The translations under genes were made by a program, and so were the position numbers. A stretch of 64,000 nucleotides of DNA from Myxococcota bacterium (lineage in GTDB: Bacteria > Myxococcota_A > Polyangia > Polyangiales > Houyiibacteriaceae). Location: the NCBI GenBank assembly GCA_028284955.1, contig JANQQS010000020.1:38602-102601 (forward strand), read 5' to 3'. Position 1 is the first letter of the stretch, and every line of letters starts with the position of its first letter. This document shows, piece after piece, positions 1 to 9,003 of this stretch. Under the pieces are notes generated by a model. The model made no database searches. It was not told the origin of the DNA and was given only the letters and a program-made list of their open reading frames with translations.

Positions 1-331
1 CGAGCTATTGCAGTGATCAGTTTGCCTGAGGGTCTGGTACCCAAACCCTCTCGTCTGGATACGACCCCGCCAATGGGCTGGTTGGTGCACAAGTCGCATT
101 TCATAGAGCAGTGGAATTTTGGCCTGAGCGCGAGCGCCCCCACAGCGAAGGACTGAGGAAGGCTCCGAGCCTTTCGCAGGAAGAGAGCGAGGAGGTTGTT
201 GCGGCTGGAGCGGTGCATGGCGGAGCGGACGAAGTCCGTGGAGCTGCACAGGTCTAGACGCAGTACGGGTCCGAAGGACCCCCAGTGTAGATAGGCAGGG
301 GCAGCCGCGATCAGGCCAAAAGGCCACTGCT
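1..331. other. Left-edge non-coding stretch, mostly dispersed repeat copy 1
   Basis: No convincing complete gene lies here. Bases 92 to 331 belong to the palindromic dispersed element described separately. Bases 1 to 91 look unique. The first plus-strand frame stays open from base 1 into the repeat (stop near 154-156), so the tail of a gene entering from the left is possible, but nothing in the roughly 30 unique residues is recognisable and the repeat end itself tends to stay open in that frame. Confidence 0.5.
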
Positions 332-334
332 CTA
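92..334 (-). repeat. Palindromic dispersed element, copy 1 (long form)
   Basis: Read on the minus strand, this 243-bp segment starts with TAGAGCAGTGGCC and ends near GGTTTTAA-like AT sequence, CCACTGCTCTA and ATGAAATGCGACT. It matches 41907-42148 over nearly its whole length and 63869-64000 over both ends. Its ends form an imperfect inverted repeat of about 29 bp. Inside are short hairpins: GGCC-TTTT-GGCC, GGGTCC-TTC-GGACCC and AAGGCTC-G-GAGCCTT. Its first three bases are the TAG stop codon of purF. No ORF inside looks like a protein, so a MITE-like or ERIC-like non-autonomous element, or a structured 3' UTR, fits best. Confidence 0.85.
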
Positions 335-1855
335 CACGCCTACGAGGGGCAACTGATTCCGCTTATGATGCCCCTTCGGTACTGCGATGGGATAGTTTCC
401 GCTGAAGCATGCGTCGCAATATCCCTCGCCCCCGACGCCCCGATGAAGCCCTGCCACGGAAAGGTATCCGACCGAGTCGGCGGTGATGTAGCGCGCGATC
501 TCTTCCTGTGAATGGCGGCTGGCGATGAGCTCATCTCGCGTGGGGGTGTCGATGCCATAGAAACAAGGCCAACTGGTGGGCGGGGAGCTTACCCGGACGT
601 GCACTTCAGAAGCGCCAGAGTCGCGAATCATTTTCACGATCTTGCGGCTGGTCGTTCCGCGTACGATGGAGTCGTCGATCACCACGACGCGCTTATTCTC
701 GAGCACCTCCCGAACCGGATGCAGCTTGAGCCGGACTCCGAAGTGGCGAATTGATTGTTGCGGCTCGATGAATGTGCGCCCCACGTAGTGGCTGCGAATC
801 AAGCCCATTTCGTAGGGAACGCCCATCGCCTCCGAAAACCCGAGCGCCGCGGCAACCCCGCTGTCAGGAACGGGAATGACGACATCGGCTTCGCATGGCT
901 GTTCCTCGGCGAGCACCCGACCGAGTCGCTTGCGCGCTTCATATACACTGATGCCTCCGAAGCTCGCGTCTGGGCGTGCAAAATACACATACTCGAAGAT
1001 GCACATATGCTGCTGCTGCGGAGCAAACGGAAATACGCTGCGCATGCCGAATCGGTTGCACACGACCATCTCGCCAGGTTTGACGTCTCGCAAATACTCG
1101 GCTCCGATGAGTTGAAACGCGGGCGGCTCCGACGCGACGACAAACGCTTCTCCTTTTTGGCCAAGGCAAAGCGGTCGAAATCCGTAGGGGTCGCGTACTG
1201 CGATGAGCTCTTCGGGCGACAAGAACACCAGAGAGTACGCGCCTTCCACTTGGTGCAAGGCATCGGCGAGACGGTCGACATGGTTGGTTTGGCGAGAGCG
1301 CGCCACCAAATGAACGAACACTTCGGTGTCGCTCGACGACGAAAAAATCGATCCTTCGCTTTCAAGCTTCTGCCGAAGCTCGAGCCCATTGGTCAGGTTG
1401 CCGTTGTGGGCCACCGCCACAGACCCGTGTCCGCAGTCCACTGCAATCGGCTGGGTGTTCTTGATGTGGCTTCCCCCCGCCGTGGAGTAGCGGACGTGCC
1501 CGATTGCGCGATCTCCCGCCAGCTTTTCGATCACTTGGTTGGTGAACACGTCTTGCACGAGCCCCAGCCCTCGCTGAACGAAGAGCTGCTGGCCATTGCT
1601 GGTGCAGATTCCGGCGGCTTCTTGGCCTCGGTGCTGGAGCGCGTGAAGGCCGAGGTAGGTTAGATTGGCCGCCTCCACCGCTCCGAACACCCCAAACACC
1701 CCGCACTCGTCGTGAAAATGGTCGTCGTCGTGAATAGCGGCTACTCGATGAACAGGTTCGACTCGATGAACAGGTTCGACTCGATGAACAGGTTCGACTC
1801 GATGAACAGGGCTGACTCGTTGAATTGGGCCTACTCGGGCGCGCTCGCGCGTCAT
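332..1855 (-). CDS. purF: Amidophosphoribosyltransferase with long repetitive propeptide
   Basis: This is glutamine PRPP amidotransferase, which makes phosphoribosylamine as the first committed step of de novo purine synthesis in the cytosol. The 507-residue product has an N-terminal Ntn glutaminase domain beginning at the nucleophile Cys51 (ECGVFGVFG) and a C-terminal phosphoribosyltransferase domain with the PRPP loop [16 protein letters not shown]. The family normally has about 10 residues before the Cys, and these are removed autocatalytically. Here there are 50, with four PVHRVE repeats encoded by an 18-bp tandem array. I see no alternative ATG, GTG or TTG close to the Cys, so the ATG at 1855 is taken as the start although its Shine-Dalgarno sequence is weak. 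The stop codon is the first triplet of the dispersed element. Confidence 0.95.
   Translation of the reverse strand: MTRERARVGPIQRVSPVHRVEPVHRVEPVHRVEPVHRVAAIHDDDHFHDECGVFGVFGAVEAANLTYLGLHALQHRGQEAAGICTSNGQQLFVQRGLGLVQDVFTNQVIEKLAGDRAIGHVRYSTAGGSHIKNTQPIAVDCGHGSVAVAHNGNLTNGLELRQKLESEGSIFSSSSDTEVFVHLVARSRQTNHVDRLADALHQVEGAYSLVFLSPEELIAVRDPYGFRPLCLGQKGEAFVVASEPPAFQLIGAEYLRDVKPGEMVVCNRFGMRSVFPFAPQQQHMCIFEYVYFARPDASFGGISVYEARKRLGRVLAEEQPCEADVVIPVPDSGVAAALGFSEAMGVPYEMGLIRSHYVGRTFIEPQQSIRHFGVRLKLHPVREVLENKRVVVIDDSIVRGTTSRKIVKMIRDSGASEVHVRVSSPPTSWPCFYGIDTPTRDELIASRHSQEEIARYITADSVGYLSVAGLHRGVGGEGYCDACFSGNYPIAVPKGHHKRNQLPLVGV
1745..1811 (-). repeat. 18-bp tandem repeat inside purF
   Basis: About 3.7 near-identical copies of an 18-bp unit (TCGATGAACAGGTTCGAC on the plus strand) run in frame through the purF propeptide and encode the PVHRVE hexapeptide. 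The near-perfect identity of the units points to recent expansion. Confidence 0.9.
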
Positions 1856-2000
1856 AGTCAGGCATAGCGCCTAGAAGCCTCGTCGTCCATGCGAGCGACC
1901 TCCGCTCGGACGGCTATCGCATCTGCGGTGGGGCTCCGCGATGTCCCTCCGCGATGTCCCTCCGCGGGCATCCTCCCCGGCGCCGCGCTAAACACTATCC

Positions 2001-3128
2001 GTGTCAGGCCAGACCCACGGCCGAGTTTGCGTTCCCGCGCTTGCGGTGATGTTGGTGGTCGGTATTTCTGCCGAAGTTCGGGCCCACCGGGGCAGTACAA
2101 AATACCTGCGCGTAGAGCAGCTAGATCAGCGCGTGCGGCTCGAAGCAGATATCGAAGCGGTCGACGTCGCAGTCGGCATCGGAGTGGGTGAACGAACGCC
2201 GATCCGAGATATCTTATCGCGCAGGAGCGCCATCGCTCGATGGATTGTCGAGGGAATTCAGATTCGCTCAGGGAAGGCGCGTTGCGATCCGCGGGTTGAC
2301 TCGATCACGGAGCAAGCCCCGTCTTCCACTCGCCTTGTCCCGATCCTGCGCACGATCGTTTGGTATGAGTGCGAGTCATCCAGCCGAACGGTGCTTCTCG
2401 ACCGAACGGTGTTCAATCAAGATCCTCAGCATCAAGCGATCGTTCGCCTCGCGTTTGCAGGCGATGCCCATCCGCACATTCTTCGGGCGGGGCGTCAGCA
2501 AGTGGCGCTCGCGTCACCACCGAGTGGATGGCAAAAATTCGTTCTCTTTCTCGTCGAAGGAGCCGCGCACTTTGCGAGTGGGTATGACCACGTACTGTTC
2601 CTACTGTCGCTTTTGTTGCTCGCGGGGTTTGTGGTGCGAGCGCGTGGTCGACGCGCCGCGGGAAAGCAGATGGTCGTATTGGTGACGGCATTCACCCTCG
2701 GCCACAGCGTCACCCTGACGCTTTCGGCGCTCGATGTCGTCCGATTGCCCGCGCAACCCGTCGAGGCCGCCATCGCCGCATCGATCATGGTCGTGGCGGT
2801 GTACAACGCCTTCGTCAGCCCTACGCGAGAAGCAAAACTGAGTTTAGGGTGGGCTTTTGGCATGACGGCGAGCTTTGGCCTGGTTCACGGGCTAGGATTT
2901 AGCGCCGTGCTCGGCGAACTCGGGTTGCCCGCAGATCAGCGAATCATTTCCCTTCTCGCGTTCAACGTGGGAATCGAACTAGGCCAATTGGGCTTTGTAG
3001 TGATATGCCTAGCGCCGATCGCGTGGCTTGCCGGTCGTGCGTGGTACGCCGCAGCCGTTCGCGGCGCTTCGTGGGGAATAGGAACCGTGGCACTCTATTG
3101 GTTCGTGGAACGCGTCGGGGTCATCTAG
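2001..3128 (+). CDS. HupE/UreJ-like membrane protein
   Basis: The 375-residue product begins at GTG with a hydrophobic signal (VCVPALAVMLVVGISAEVRA), then about 160 exported residues, then a multi-helix membrane domain. The second half carries the HupE/UreJ_2 pattern: HFASGYDHVLFLLSLLLL, FTLGHSVTLTLS and FGLVHGLGFS, with His and Asp residues in the helices as expected for a putative nickel or cobalt permease. Members with a long exported N-terminal part are common and their substrate is not established. The downstream PEP-enzyme gene starts 2 bp after the stop, so the two are probably co-translated. The start is chosen because it gives a complete signal peptide; I see no clear ribosome-binding site. 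Confidence 0.82.
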   Translation: MSGQTHGRVCVPALAVMLVVGISAEVRAHRGSTKYLRVEQLDQRVRLEADIEAVDVAVGIGVGERTPIRDILSRRSAIARWIVEGIQIRSGKARCDPRVDSITEQAPSSTRLVPILRTIVWYECESSSRTVLLDRTVFNQDPQHQAIVRLAFAGDAHPHILRAGRQQVALASPPSGWQKFVLFLVEGAAHFASGYDHVLFLLSLLLLAGFVVRARGRRAAGKQMVVLVTAFTLGHSVTLTLSALDVVRLPAQPVEAAIAASIMVVAVYNAFVSPTREAKLSLGWAFGMTASFGLVHGLGFSAVLGELGLPADQRIISLLAFNVGIELGQLGFVVICLAPIAWLAGRAWYAAAVRGASWGIGTVALYWFVERVGVI

Positions 3129-3130
3129 TC

Positions 3131-5773
3131 GTGTCTCGTTTATTGCGTCGCGTAGAAACCATCGTCCCTCGCCGAAGCGCCGACTACGGAGGCAAAGCGA
3201 GAAGCCTGGCCGCTTTGGCCCGCGCCGGATTTCCCGTGCCCGCGGCCTATGCGCTCCCCGCATCGATCGGCAAGCGGTTTCTCAAAGAGTCATTGCCTAA
3301 AGACGAGTTTCTCCTCGCGCTCGACCCCGCAAGCGATCTCCACACCGATCGCCTGGCCGACGTCGCCGCTCGCGTCCGCGCGGCGCGGCTTCCCGATCCT
3401 TTGCTCGCGTCGTTTCACAGCGCATTCGCAAGCCTCCGTCGCGAGGGCGCGCAATCGGTGGCGGTGCGGTCTTCTTCTACCCAAGAAGACCAAGACGACG
3501 CGTCGGCGGCCGGTCTGCACGCGACGTTCTTGAACCTGGAAACCGAAGAGAGCGTCGCTGAGGCGATCAAAGCCTGCTGGGCGAGCCTATTTTCCGTTCC
3601 TGTGCTTGGCTATCTCCGCAAGCGCAAAATCACGCCCGAAGCGGCGGTCGGGGTCGTGCTGCAGGCGATGGTGCCTGCGGATGTGGCCGGCGTCATGTTC
3701 ACCATCAATCCGCTGACCGGCGACGCGGGCGAAATCGTGATCAACGCGTCCTATGGGCTCGGCAGCAGCGTCGTTGAAGGTCGCGTATCGCCCGACACGC
3801 TTCGCGTCGACAAAGCCACGGGAACGCTTCGGGATCGCGTGATTGGAGAAAAGCGCGAGCGCACCGTGCTTTCCCCTGGCGGCGGTATTCGCGAAGAGCA
3901 GGTGCCTGCCGATCAGGTTCGTGAGCCCGCGTTGGATCCCGCGGTCACCGCCGAGCTCGTCGCCCTCGGCCATCGCATCGAAGCCCATTTCGGCGGGCCC
4001 CGAGACATCGAATGGGCGGTGTCGGGAGGGACCATCTATATTCTGCAGGCACGACCGATCACCGCGGTCTCGAGGCCGTCCACGCGCCGCTGGGCCAAAC
4101 GGCGCCTCGACCGGCCGGACCGGAGCCGCATCGTATGGTCCAACGTCAACGTAGGCGAGGCTCTCCCGGGAGTCGCCACGCCGCTTACCTGGTCGGTGCT
4201 CAGCGGATTCAGCGATCTCGGGTTTCGTCGCGCCTTCGGTGCGCTGGGCTGCACCGTTCCCAAAGATGCCGAGCTCGTGGGCCAGTTTCGCGGTCGAATC
4301 TATCTCAACCTGACCGAGATCATGACCATTCTCGCCCAGGTGCCAGGCCTGCGGCCGCGCGTGCTGCTTACGCTGGGCGGCGGAGGTGAAGTCGAGCGCC
4401 TCGAAGAAGAGATTCAGCCGCCGCGCCGAACCGCCTTCATGTTGCGATTGCCGCTCACGATTTCGCGCTTTATCTCGGAGCACTTGAATGCTCAAGATCG
4501 CGTCGAGACGTTCGAAACGTTTTTTCAGAGCGAACGCGACCGAATCCTCAATCTTGACCTTCGAGTGCTTTCACCCTCCTCGCTTGCCCGAACCCTCACC
4601 GACGTCGAGCGCCTGCTCGATGAAACCGGCTCCACTATGCTCGGCGTATACGGCAACCTGCTCGCCAGCATCGCGTTTCTGCACAGCATCTTCCGCGTTC
4701 TACTCAAAGACGACGCGGACCATACGCTTCGCGATCTATTGACCGGCCTCAGCGATCTAGAAAGCACCGCGCCGGGCATCTCGCTCTGGCACATCGCGGA
4801 AATGGCCAAAGCCGAGCCCGATCTGAGAGCGATTTTGGAGGCGGGCCGGTCGACCGACTTGAAGATCGCCGATCTTCCCGATGGGCCCACCCGTCGCGCG
4901 ATGGAGCGATTTTTGCGCGCCTACGGCAGCCGAGGAACCCGAGAGGCGGAGCTCAGCGAGCCTCGCTGGAGTGAAGACCCGACGCTTCTCTTTGCCGCGC
5001 TGCAAGTTCATCTCAGAAGCCCGGCCGGGGCAGAGCGACCCATCGACCTCGAACGAAATATGCGACGCATTCGCGAGGCTGCAGAAACCCGCGTGCGTGG
5101 CACATTGCCAACTCCCGCATGGATTGCAGTACGCCGCTTGCTCACCCAAGTTCAGAGATACCTGCGTTTGCGAGAGCGACTGCGGAGCGATGTCACCCGG
5201 GTCCTCGGCATGTTCCGCAGCGTCGCGCTCGAAGCGTCGCGGCGCATCGACAGCCTCGAGCCATCGGCCGGCCACGGCGCCGCGTTCTTCCTAACCCTCG
5301 ACGAACTTCACGATTTCCTTCGCGGACAAGGCGTGCTCGCCGCGCGCGTGCGCCAACGGCGACGCCAATACGAACGCGACCGCCTCTTGCCCGACCCGCC
5401 CGATACCTTCGTCGGTAGTCCCCCCGCCAGCCCCGCCGCGCCGGGAAACCTCGAGCGCCTACGCGGCCTCGGCGCGAGCGCGGGACAAGCCACTGGTCTC
5501 GCGCGCATCGTTCGATCGCCCGCCGACGCCGGCTCGTTTCAACCTGGCGAAGTACTCGTCGCCAACTGCGCGGACGTAGGCTGGTCCCCGCTCTTTCTCG
5601 CCGCCTCCGCCGTCGTCACCGACCTCGGCGGACCACTCTCTCATGCCGCGATCGTGCTTCGCGAATACGGCGTCCCCGCGGTGGTCAACGTCAAAGTAGG
5701 AACCCGCGTCATCCGCACTGGCGACCGCCTCGAAGTCGACGGCGACCGCGGACAAGTTCACATTAATCGCTAA
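3131..5773 (+). CDS. PEP synthase-like / rifampin phosphotransferase-like protein
   Basis: The 880-residue product has the three-part order of rifampin phosphotransferase: an ATP-grasp PEP/pyruvate-binding domain (about residues 1-330, with AVRSSSTQEDQDDASAAG and DIEWAV...ILQARPI), a long helical middle region (about 340-780), and a C-terminal swivelling phospho-His domain with GGPLSHAAIVLREYGVPAVV, in which His838 is the predicted phosphate carrier. It lacks the C-terminal PEP-binding TIM barrel of true PEP synthase. In the family, ATP gives its beta phosphate to the His and then to a bound substrate. The natural substrate here is unknown; rifamycin inactivation is one possibility. The GTG at 3131 is chosen because a longer frame would overlap the upstream gene without adding any domain. 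Confidence 0.82.
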   Translation: MSRLLRRVETIVPRRSADYGGKARSLAALARAGFPVPAAYALPASIGKRFLKESLPKDEFLLALDPASDLHTDRLADVAARVRAARLPDPLLASFHSAFASLRREGAQSVAVRSSSTQEDQDDASAAGLHATFLNLETEESVAEAIKACWASLFSVPVLGYLRKRKITPEAAVGVVLQAMVPADVAGVMFTINPLTGDAGEIVINASYGLGSSVVEGRVSPDTLRVDKATGTLRDRVIGEKRERTVLSPGGGIREEQVPADQVREPALDPAVTAELVALGHRIEAHFGGPRDIEWAVSGGTIYILQARPITAVSRPSTRRWAKRRLDRPDRSRIVWSNVNVGEALPGVATPLTWSVLSGFSDLGFRRAFGALGCTVPKDAELVGQFRGRIYLNLTEIMTILAQVPGLRPRVLLTLGGGGEVERLEEEIQPPRRTAFMLRLPLTISRFISEHLNAQDRVETFETFFQSERDRILNLDLRVLSPSSLARTLTDVERLLDETGSTMLGVYGNLLASIAFLHSIFRVLLKDDADHTLRDLLTGLSDLESTAPGISLWHIAEMAKAEPDLRAILEAGRSTDLKIADLPDGPTRRAMERFLRAYGSRGTREAELSEPRWSEDPTLLFAALQVHLRSPAGAERPIDLERNMRRIREAAETRVRGTLPTPAWIAVRRLLTQVQRYLRLRERLRSDVTRVLGMFRSVALEASRRIDSLEPSAGHGAAFFLTLDELHDFLRGQGVLAARVRQRRRQYERDRLLPDPPDTFVGSPPASPAAPGNLERLRGLGASAGQATGLARIVRSPADAGSFQPGEVLVANCADVGWSPLFLAASAVVTDLGGPLSHAAIVLREYGVPAVVNVKVGTRVIRTGDRLEVDGDRGQVHINR

Positions 5774-5798
5774 TGCAGCCCATCGCCTACCTCGATTG

Positions 5799-7139
5799 TC
5801 AGTGACCTGTGTGATCGCGCATCCACGGCGCGGCGCTGCCGCGCGGGAAGCGGTTCAGATACGTTTTGGCTGCGGCTCGAAACGCTTCGGGACGACCCAA
5901 ACGTTCGAGGATGCGTGCGCGAAGCGCGAGCGCGCGTTCTTCTAGCGGTGAGCTTCCGTAGTCTTCGGCGCAGGCATCGAGCGCAGTGAGCGCGGCCTGA
6001 GGGTTGCTGAGTTGATGCAGGTGGAGCTGTGCAGCCGCGAAGCCGGCGACAGTTCCTCGATGAGGCGGCAGATGATGGACGGCATCTTGGTACGTTGCGG
6101 CCGCTTCGTCGAAACGGCGCATACCGCGCAAAGCGTCTGCTTTGATGAGTGTCCAGCGGCCGTCGGTTGGATGTTTCGCAAGCTGTCGCTTTGCTTCATC
6201 GAGCGCGTCTGAAAAACGACCGTCGACCAATGCGGCTCGAGCTCGGCGCGCGACTGGATCGCCCAGAGCCAAATCGCGACCTTCGTTGGCTGGTTTGTGG
6301 CTTGAGAGCACTGTGGTTTCTTGGTTGTGAGGGGAAGGTGAAGGCGGAAGCGCTGCATGCTGCGTTCTCTTGGCTCGATGCTTCGCGCGCTTCAAACGCT
6401 CGCGGGCGGCGCGGACCCCGAGCGCGACGACATCTGCATCGAGGGGTTCGGTTCGCTGTCCCCACGTTGCCGATTGTCCTGCGCCAAGCGTTCGCACCGA
6501 GGATTCGTGTTCCACTTCGACTCGACCTTCGTATACGTGGATAGAAAAGCCGGTCCGCGAAGCCCGCATTCCAAAGACCGTGCCCACCACGCGAACCCGT
6601 GCGCCAAACTCGGTCTCGACCGAGAATCGCCCGTCTTCCTCGACTGAGGCGACATCGAACATCACCGACCCGTGAGATACGTGAATGCGACGATGGGCAG
6701 CCCCCGTATCCAGCACGCGAAACTTGGATCCTTGGCTGGCTACCACGCGATCTCCGGACGGGAGATTAAGCTCCACTACGGAAGCTTCAGGCGTACTCGA
6801 TGCTTTCGTTGCAAGCGCTCCATCACCGCGTTCCGAAGCGCCGAATTTCAACGCGACCCAACCGCCGCCCGACACGAGCAGCACCGTAGCAGCCGCAGCC
6901 CACATCGCAGCACCTGGCGATCGCAACATCGCGCGAGGTGCTAGAGGCTTGGATTGTCTCGCGAGTGCGCGCTTTGCCATCGTGCGCGCCCGTTCCTGCG
7001 ACAACGAAGGCTCCGGCACTTCGCGAAGCGCTTCCAGCACGCGATTCATCTGGGTTTCGGCGCTTATCAAGCGCTCTGAAGCCATATGGTTGTCTGAATC
7101 CGTCCGATCCTGTGGCGTCGCGCAGCGATCTCGACTCAT
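5799..7139 (-). CDS. FecR-domain membrane protein with TPR-like C-terminus
   Basis: The 446-residue product has a cytoplasmic N-terminal stretch of about 70 residues, one membrane segment (AAMWAAAATVLLVSGGGWVAL), an exported FecR domain (LPSGDRVVASQGSKFRV through VGTVFGMRAS and EGRVEVEH) and a C-terminal helical TPR-like region that may bind partners. FecR proteins relay signals to ECF sigma factors. The gene overlaps the upstream sigma gene by 4 bp (ATGA), so it is the obvious regulator of that sigma factor. It lacks a typical zinc anti-sigma motif (HxxxCxxC). Function is inferred from domain and coupling. Confidence 0.8.
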   Translation of the reverse strand: MSRDRCATPQDRTDSDNHMASERLISAETQMNRVLEALREVPEPSLSQERARTMAKRALARQSKPLAPRAMLRSPGAAMWAAAATVLLVSGGGWVALKFGASERGDGALATKASSTPEASVVELNLPSGDRVVASQGSKFRVLDTGAAHRRIHVSHGSVMFDVASVEEDGRFSVETEFGARVRVVGTVFGMRASRTGFSIHVYEGRVEVEHESSVRTLGAGQSATWGQRTEPLDADVVALGVRAARERLKRAKHRAKRTQHAALPPSPSPHNQETTVLSSHKPANEGRDLALGDPVARRARAALVDGRFSDALDEAKRQLAKHPTDGRWTLIKADALRGMRRFDEAAATYQDAVHHLPPHRGTVAGFAAAQLHLHQLSNPQAALTALDACAEDYGSSPLEERALALRARILERLGRPEAFRAAAKTYLNRFPRGSAAPWMRDHTGH

Positions 7140-7774
7140 GGTGTCCCCCTTTGATCCGGTGAAGTCTCATCAGCGTTCGGAAGCCCCATCAACGTCCGGA
7201 AAAATGGATCGTGCTGCATTCTCCGCAGTACTTCTTTTCGCGCGTGACGCAGCCGGTTGCGCATGCGTGCGGCGGAGATTCCTTCGCGCTCGGCCGCGGC
7301 GCGGGCATCGAGCCCTTCGATGGCGCAGAGCACAAACGCCATGCGCCGTTTTCTCGGCAGTCGCTCGAGCACCTTGTGCAGACGCCGAAGCGCCTCTCGG
7401 TTGGCCGCGATCGTCTCTGGTGATACATCGTTTCGTTTCGGCTCAACCCACTCTGGCGACGGCTCGGCGCACCGTCGCATATATCGATACCCTGTACGAA
7501 TCACGATTCGGTGCGCAAATGTCGACAGCTTCGCGCGCCCTTCAAAACGCGGCAGTGCTCGCGCGATTTCGGTCAGCGCGTCCTGCACCGCGTCTTCCAA
7601 ATCGCTTCGCGGCCCAAGTTGCCGATAGAGCCAACGATGCACTTTGGGGGCGAGCTCGGCCAAACAATCTTCCAAGAACTGCGGGTCGTCTCTCAGGAGC
7701 TCTCGCGACTGAGATTCCGAAGTACGCTCGCCCATGTGCGCAATCCGCGCATGATTCGCGCCCGCTAGGTCCAT
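7136..7774 (-). CDS. ECF-type RNA polymerase sigma factor
   Basis: The 212-residue product shows region 2 (HRWLYRQLGPRSDLEDAVQDALTEIARALPRF, then KLSTFAHRIVIRTGYRYMRR) and region 4 (RLPRKRRMAFVLCAIEGLDARAAAEREGISAARMRNRLRHARKEV), the usual two-domain layout of extracytoplasmic-function sigma factors. The start at 7774 overlaps the end of the upstream gene by 10 bp; a second ATG at 7735 (MGERTSE) is also possible. The downstream FecR gene overlaps by 4 bp. The operon order is secreted protein, sigma, FecR. Confidence 0.9.
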   Translation of the reverse strand: MDLAGANHARIAHMGERTSESQSRELLRDDPQFLEDCLAELAPKVHRWLYRQLGPRSDLEDAVQDALTEIARALPRFEGRAKLSTFAHRIVIRTGYRYMRRCAEPSPEWVEPKRNDVSPETIAANREALRRLHKVLERLPRKRRMAFVLCAIEGLDARAAAEREGISAARMRNRLRHARKEVLRRMQHDPFFRTLMGLPNADETSPDQRGTP

Positions 7775-8967
7775 CCCGCGCCCACACTCACCAATACGCC
7801 GCTGCGGACGCTGCCGACTACCCGCAGGGCGCCTGGCCGGAGGGTGAACGTCGGTTCCACCGTTAGATACAAACCGCGGTTCCGTGACCCGTTCAGCTGG
7901 TACGATAGCTCGAGCGGCACTCCCAGCTGCATGCGCGGAAGCACTGCCTCATATTCTGGCTCTTCCGGTTCGCGGCGAACGACGCCATCCAGCGAGTTTC
8001 CGTAGACCTCGTCTTTCGCGAACACAAGGCCCACGCTTCCACCTGCCGCGAACTTGAACTGTTTTCGAGAACCGAACGGCAATACGTAGGAGCCCTGCGC
8101 CGCCAATCGAATCCGAGGCAACCTCGGGACGACCTGCAGGATGTCGACGGCTAGAGCCATGCGCATGCCAAACGGCCACTCTGCCCCCGCAGAAACCCGC
8201 GCTCCAACACCGAAACGGCTATCGGAAGGCGCAAACTCGCGAAGTCGGTTGATCAAACCCGCGAGTGCACCGGCGCGCAGGATCGGTTGAATCTCCTTTT
8301 TCTTCTCGTTCGCCGTGGATGACTGCGTTTCCGTGGCATACGCGTTTCCGGTATCGTCATCCAGCTCCCCGTCCGCTGACTCCGGACGACGTCGTGATGG
8401 TACGAAAGCTTTCTCTTGCTCGGGAGTCACCTCGCTGCTCTGCACATTGCTCGTAACTTCTACGAGTACGCCTTCGAGCAACGTCGATGCGGCAACCGCC
8501 GCGTATCGAGAAAGCGATTCGTCTCCTTCTACTGGCGGGGCGAGAACCGCTTCGCGCAGTTGAACTCCATGGGGCTCGACGACCCGCACTCGAACTCCAT
8601 CGGCTCCTCGCTGCAACCAAACCCCTGCCGCCGCGCCCGCTTCCGCCGTCTGACGCTGCACCGAGGATGCAGCCGCCAAGTTTGATTCCGTGCCTTCCGC
8701 CAGCGTGTTCGAGACCACCGAGTAGCCATGCGGAGAAAGTTCGAGCCGAAGCGCGTCGGCAAACTGCTCGTTCGATTCGCGAAAGCTACCGTCTTCGGGA
8801 ACGAACAACATCACCCGCTTCGATGCATCGGCATCCGTCGCAGGTTCTGCAGGTTTCGCGGGTTCCGTAGGGGGGTCTTCTTCCTGAGCATGTGCCGAAG
8901 CCATCACGCCGATTGCGGCCGCGCCAACCGTCAACAAAACCACCGCCCGTCCGCATCGAAAAATCAT
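7765..8967 (-). CDS. Secreted protein with predicted outer-membrane barrel C-terminus
   Basis: The 400-residue product starts at the ATG with AGAGGA upstream at good spacing. A 12-residue longer start at 9003 lacks this site. The signal peptide ends ASAHAQEE and is followed by a Pro/Glu-rich linker. Residues of about 50-190 form a small alpha/beta domain (VMLFVPEDGSFRESNEQFADALRLEL) reminiscent of TolB-N/CsgG-like modules. A polar linker follows, then a C-terminal part with alternating hydrophobic residues ending RSGVLVSVGAGWT, like a small beta-barrel. The layout resembles the protein at 62075-63871. It is first in the sigma/FecR operon and may be the envelope sensor or a target; function is unknown. 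Confidence 0.7.
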   Translation of the reverse strand: MIFRCGRAVVLLTVGAAAIGVMASAHAQEEDPPTEPAKPAEPATDADASKRVMLFVPEDGSFRESNEQFADALRLELSPHGYSVVSNTLAEGTESNLAAASSVQRQTAEAGAAAGVWLQRGADGVRVRVVEPHGVQLREAVLAPPVEGDESLSRYAAVAASTLLEGVLVEVTSNVQSSEVTPEQEKAFVPSRRRPESADGELDDDTGNAYATETQSSTANEKKKEIQPILRAGALAGLINRLREFAPSDSRFGVGARVSAGAEWPFGMRMALAVDILQVVPRLPRIRLAAQGSYVLPFGSRKQFKFAAGGSVGLVFAKDEVYGNSLDGVVRREPEEPEYEAVLPRMQLGVPLELSYQLNGSRNRGLYLTVEPTFTLRPGALRVVGSVRSGVLVSVGAGWT

Positions 8968-9003
8968 GGAATTATGTCCTCTGAAAAACACCCAACGAAT
9001 CAC

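Noticed and set aside
755..1663. Long open frame on the plus strand opposite purF
   Set aside because: It mirrors the codon pattern of purF, has no ribosome site and no domain.
3587..4495. 302-codon open frame opposite the PEP-enzyme gene
   Set aside because: Antisense shadow of a well-supported gene; no recognisable protein.
6685..7866. 393-codon open frame on the plus strand across the FecR and sigma genes
   Set aside because: Spans two clearly coding minus-strand genes and has an Arg/Ser-rich composition typical of GC-rich shadows.
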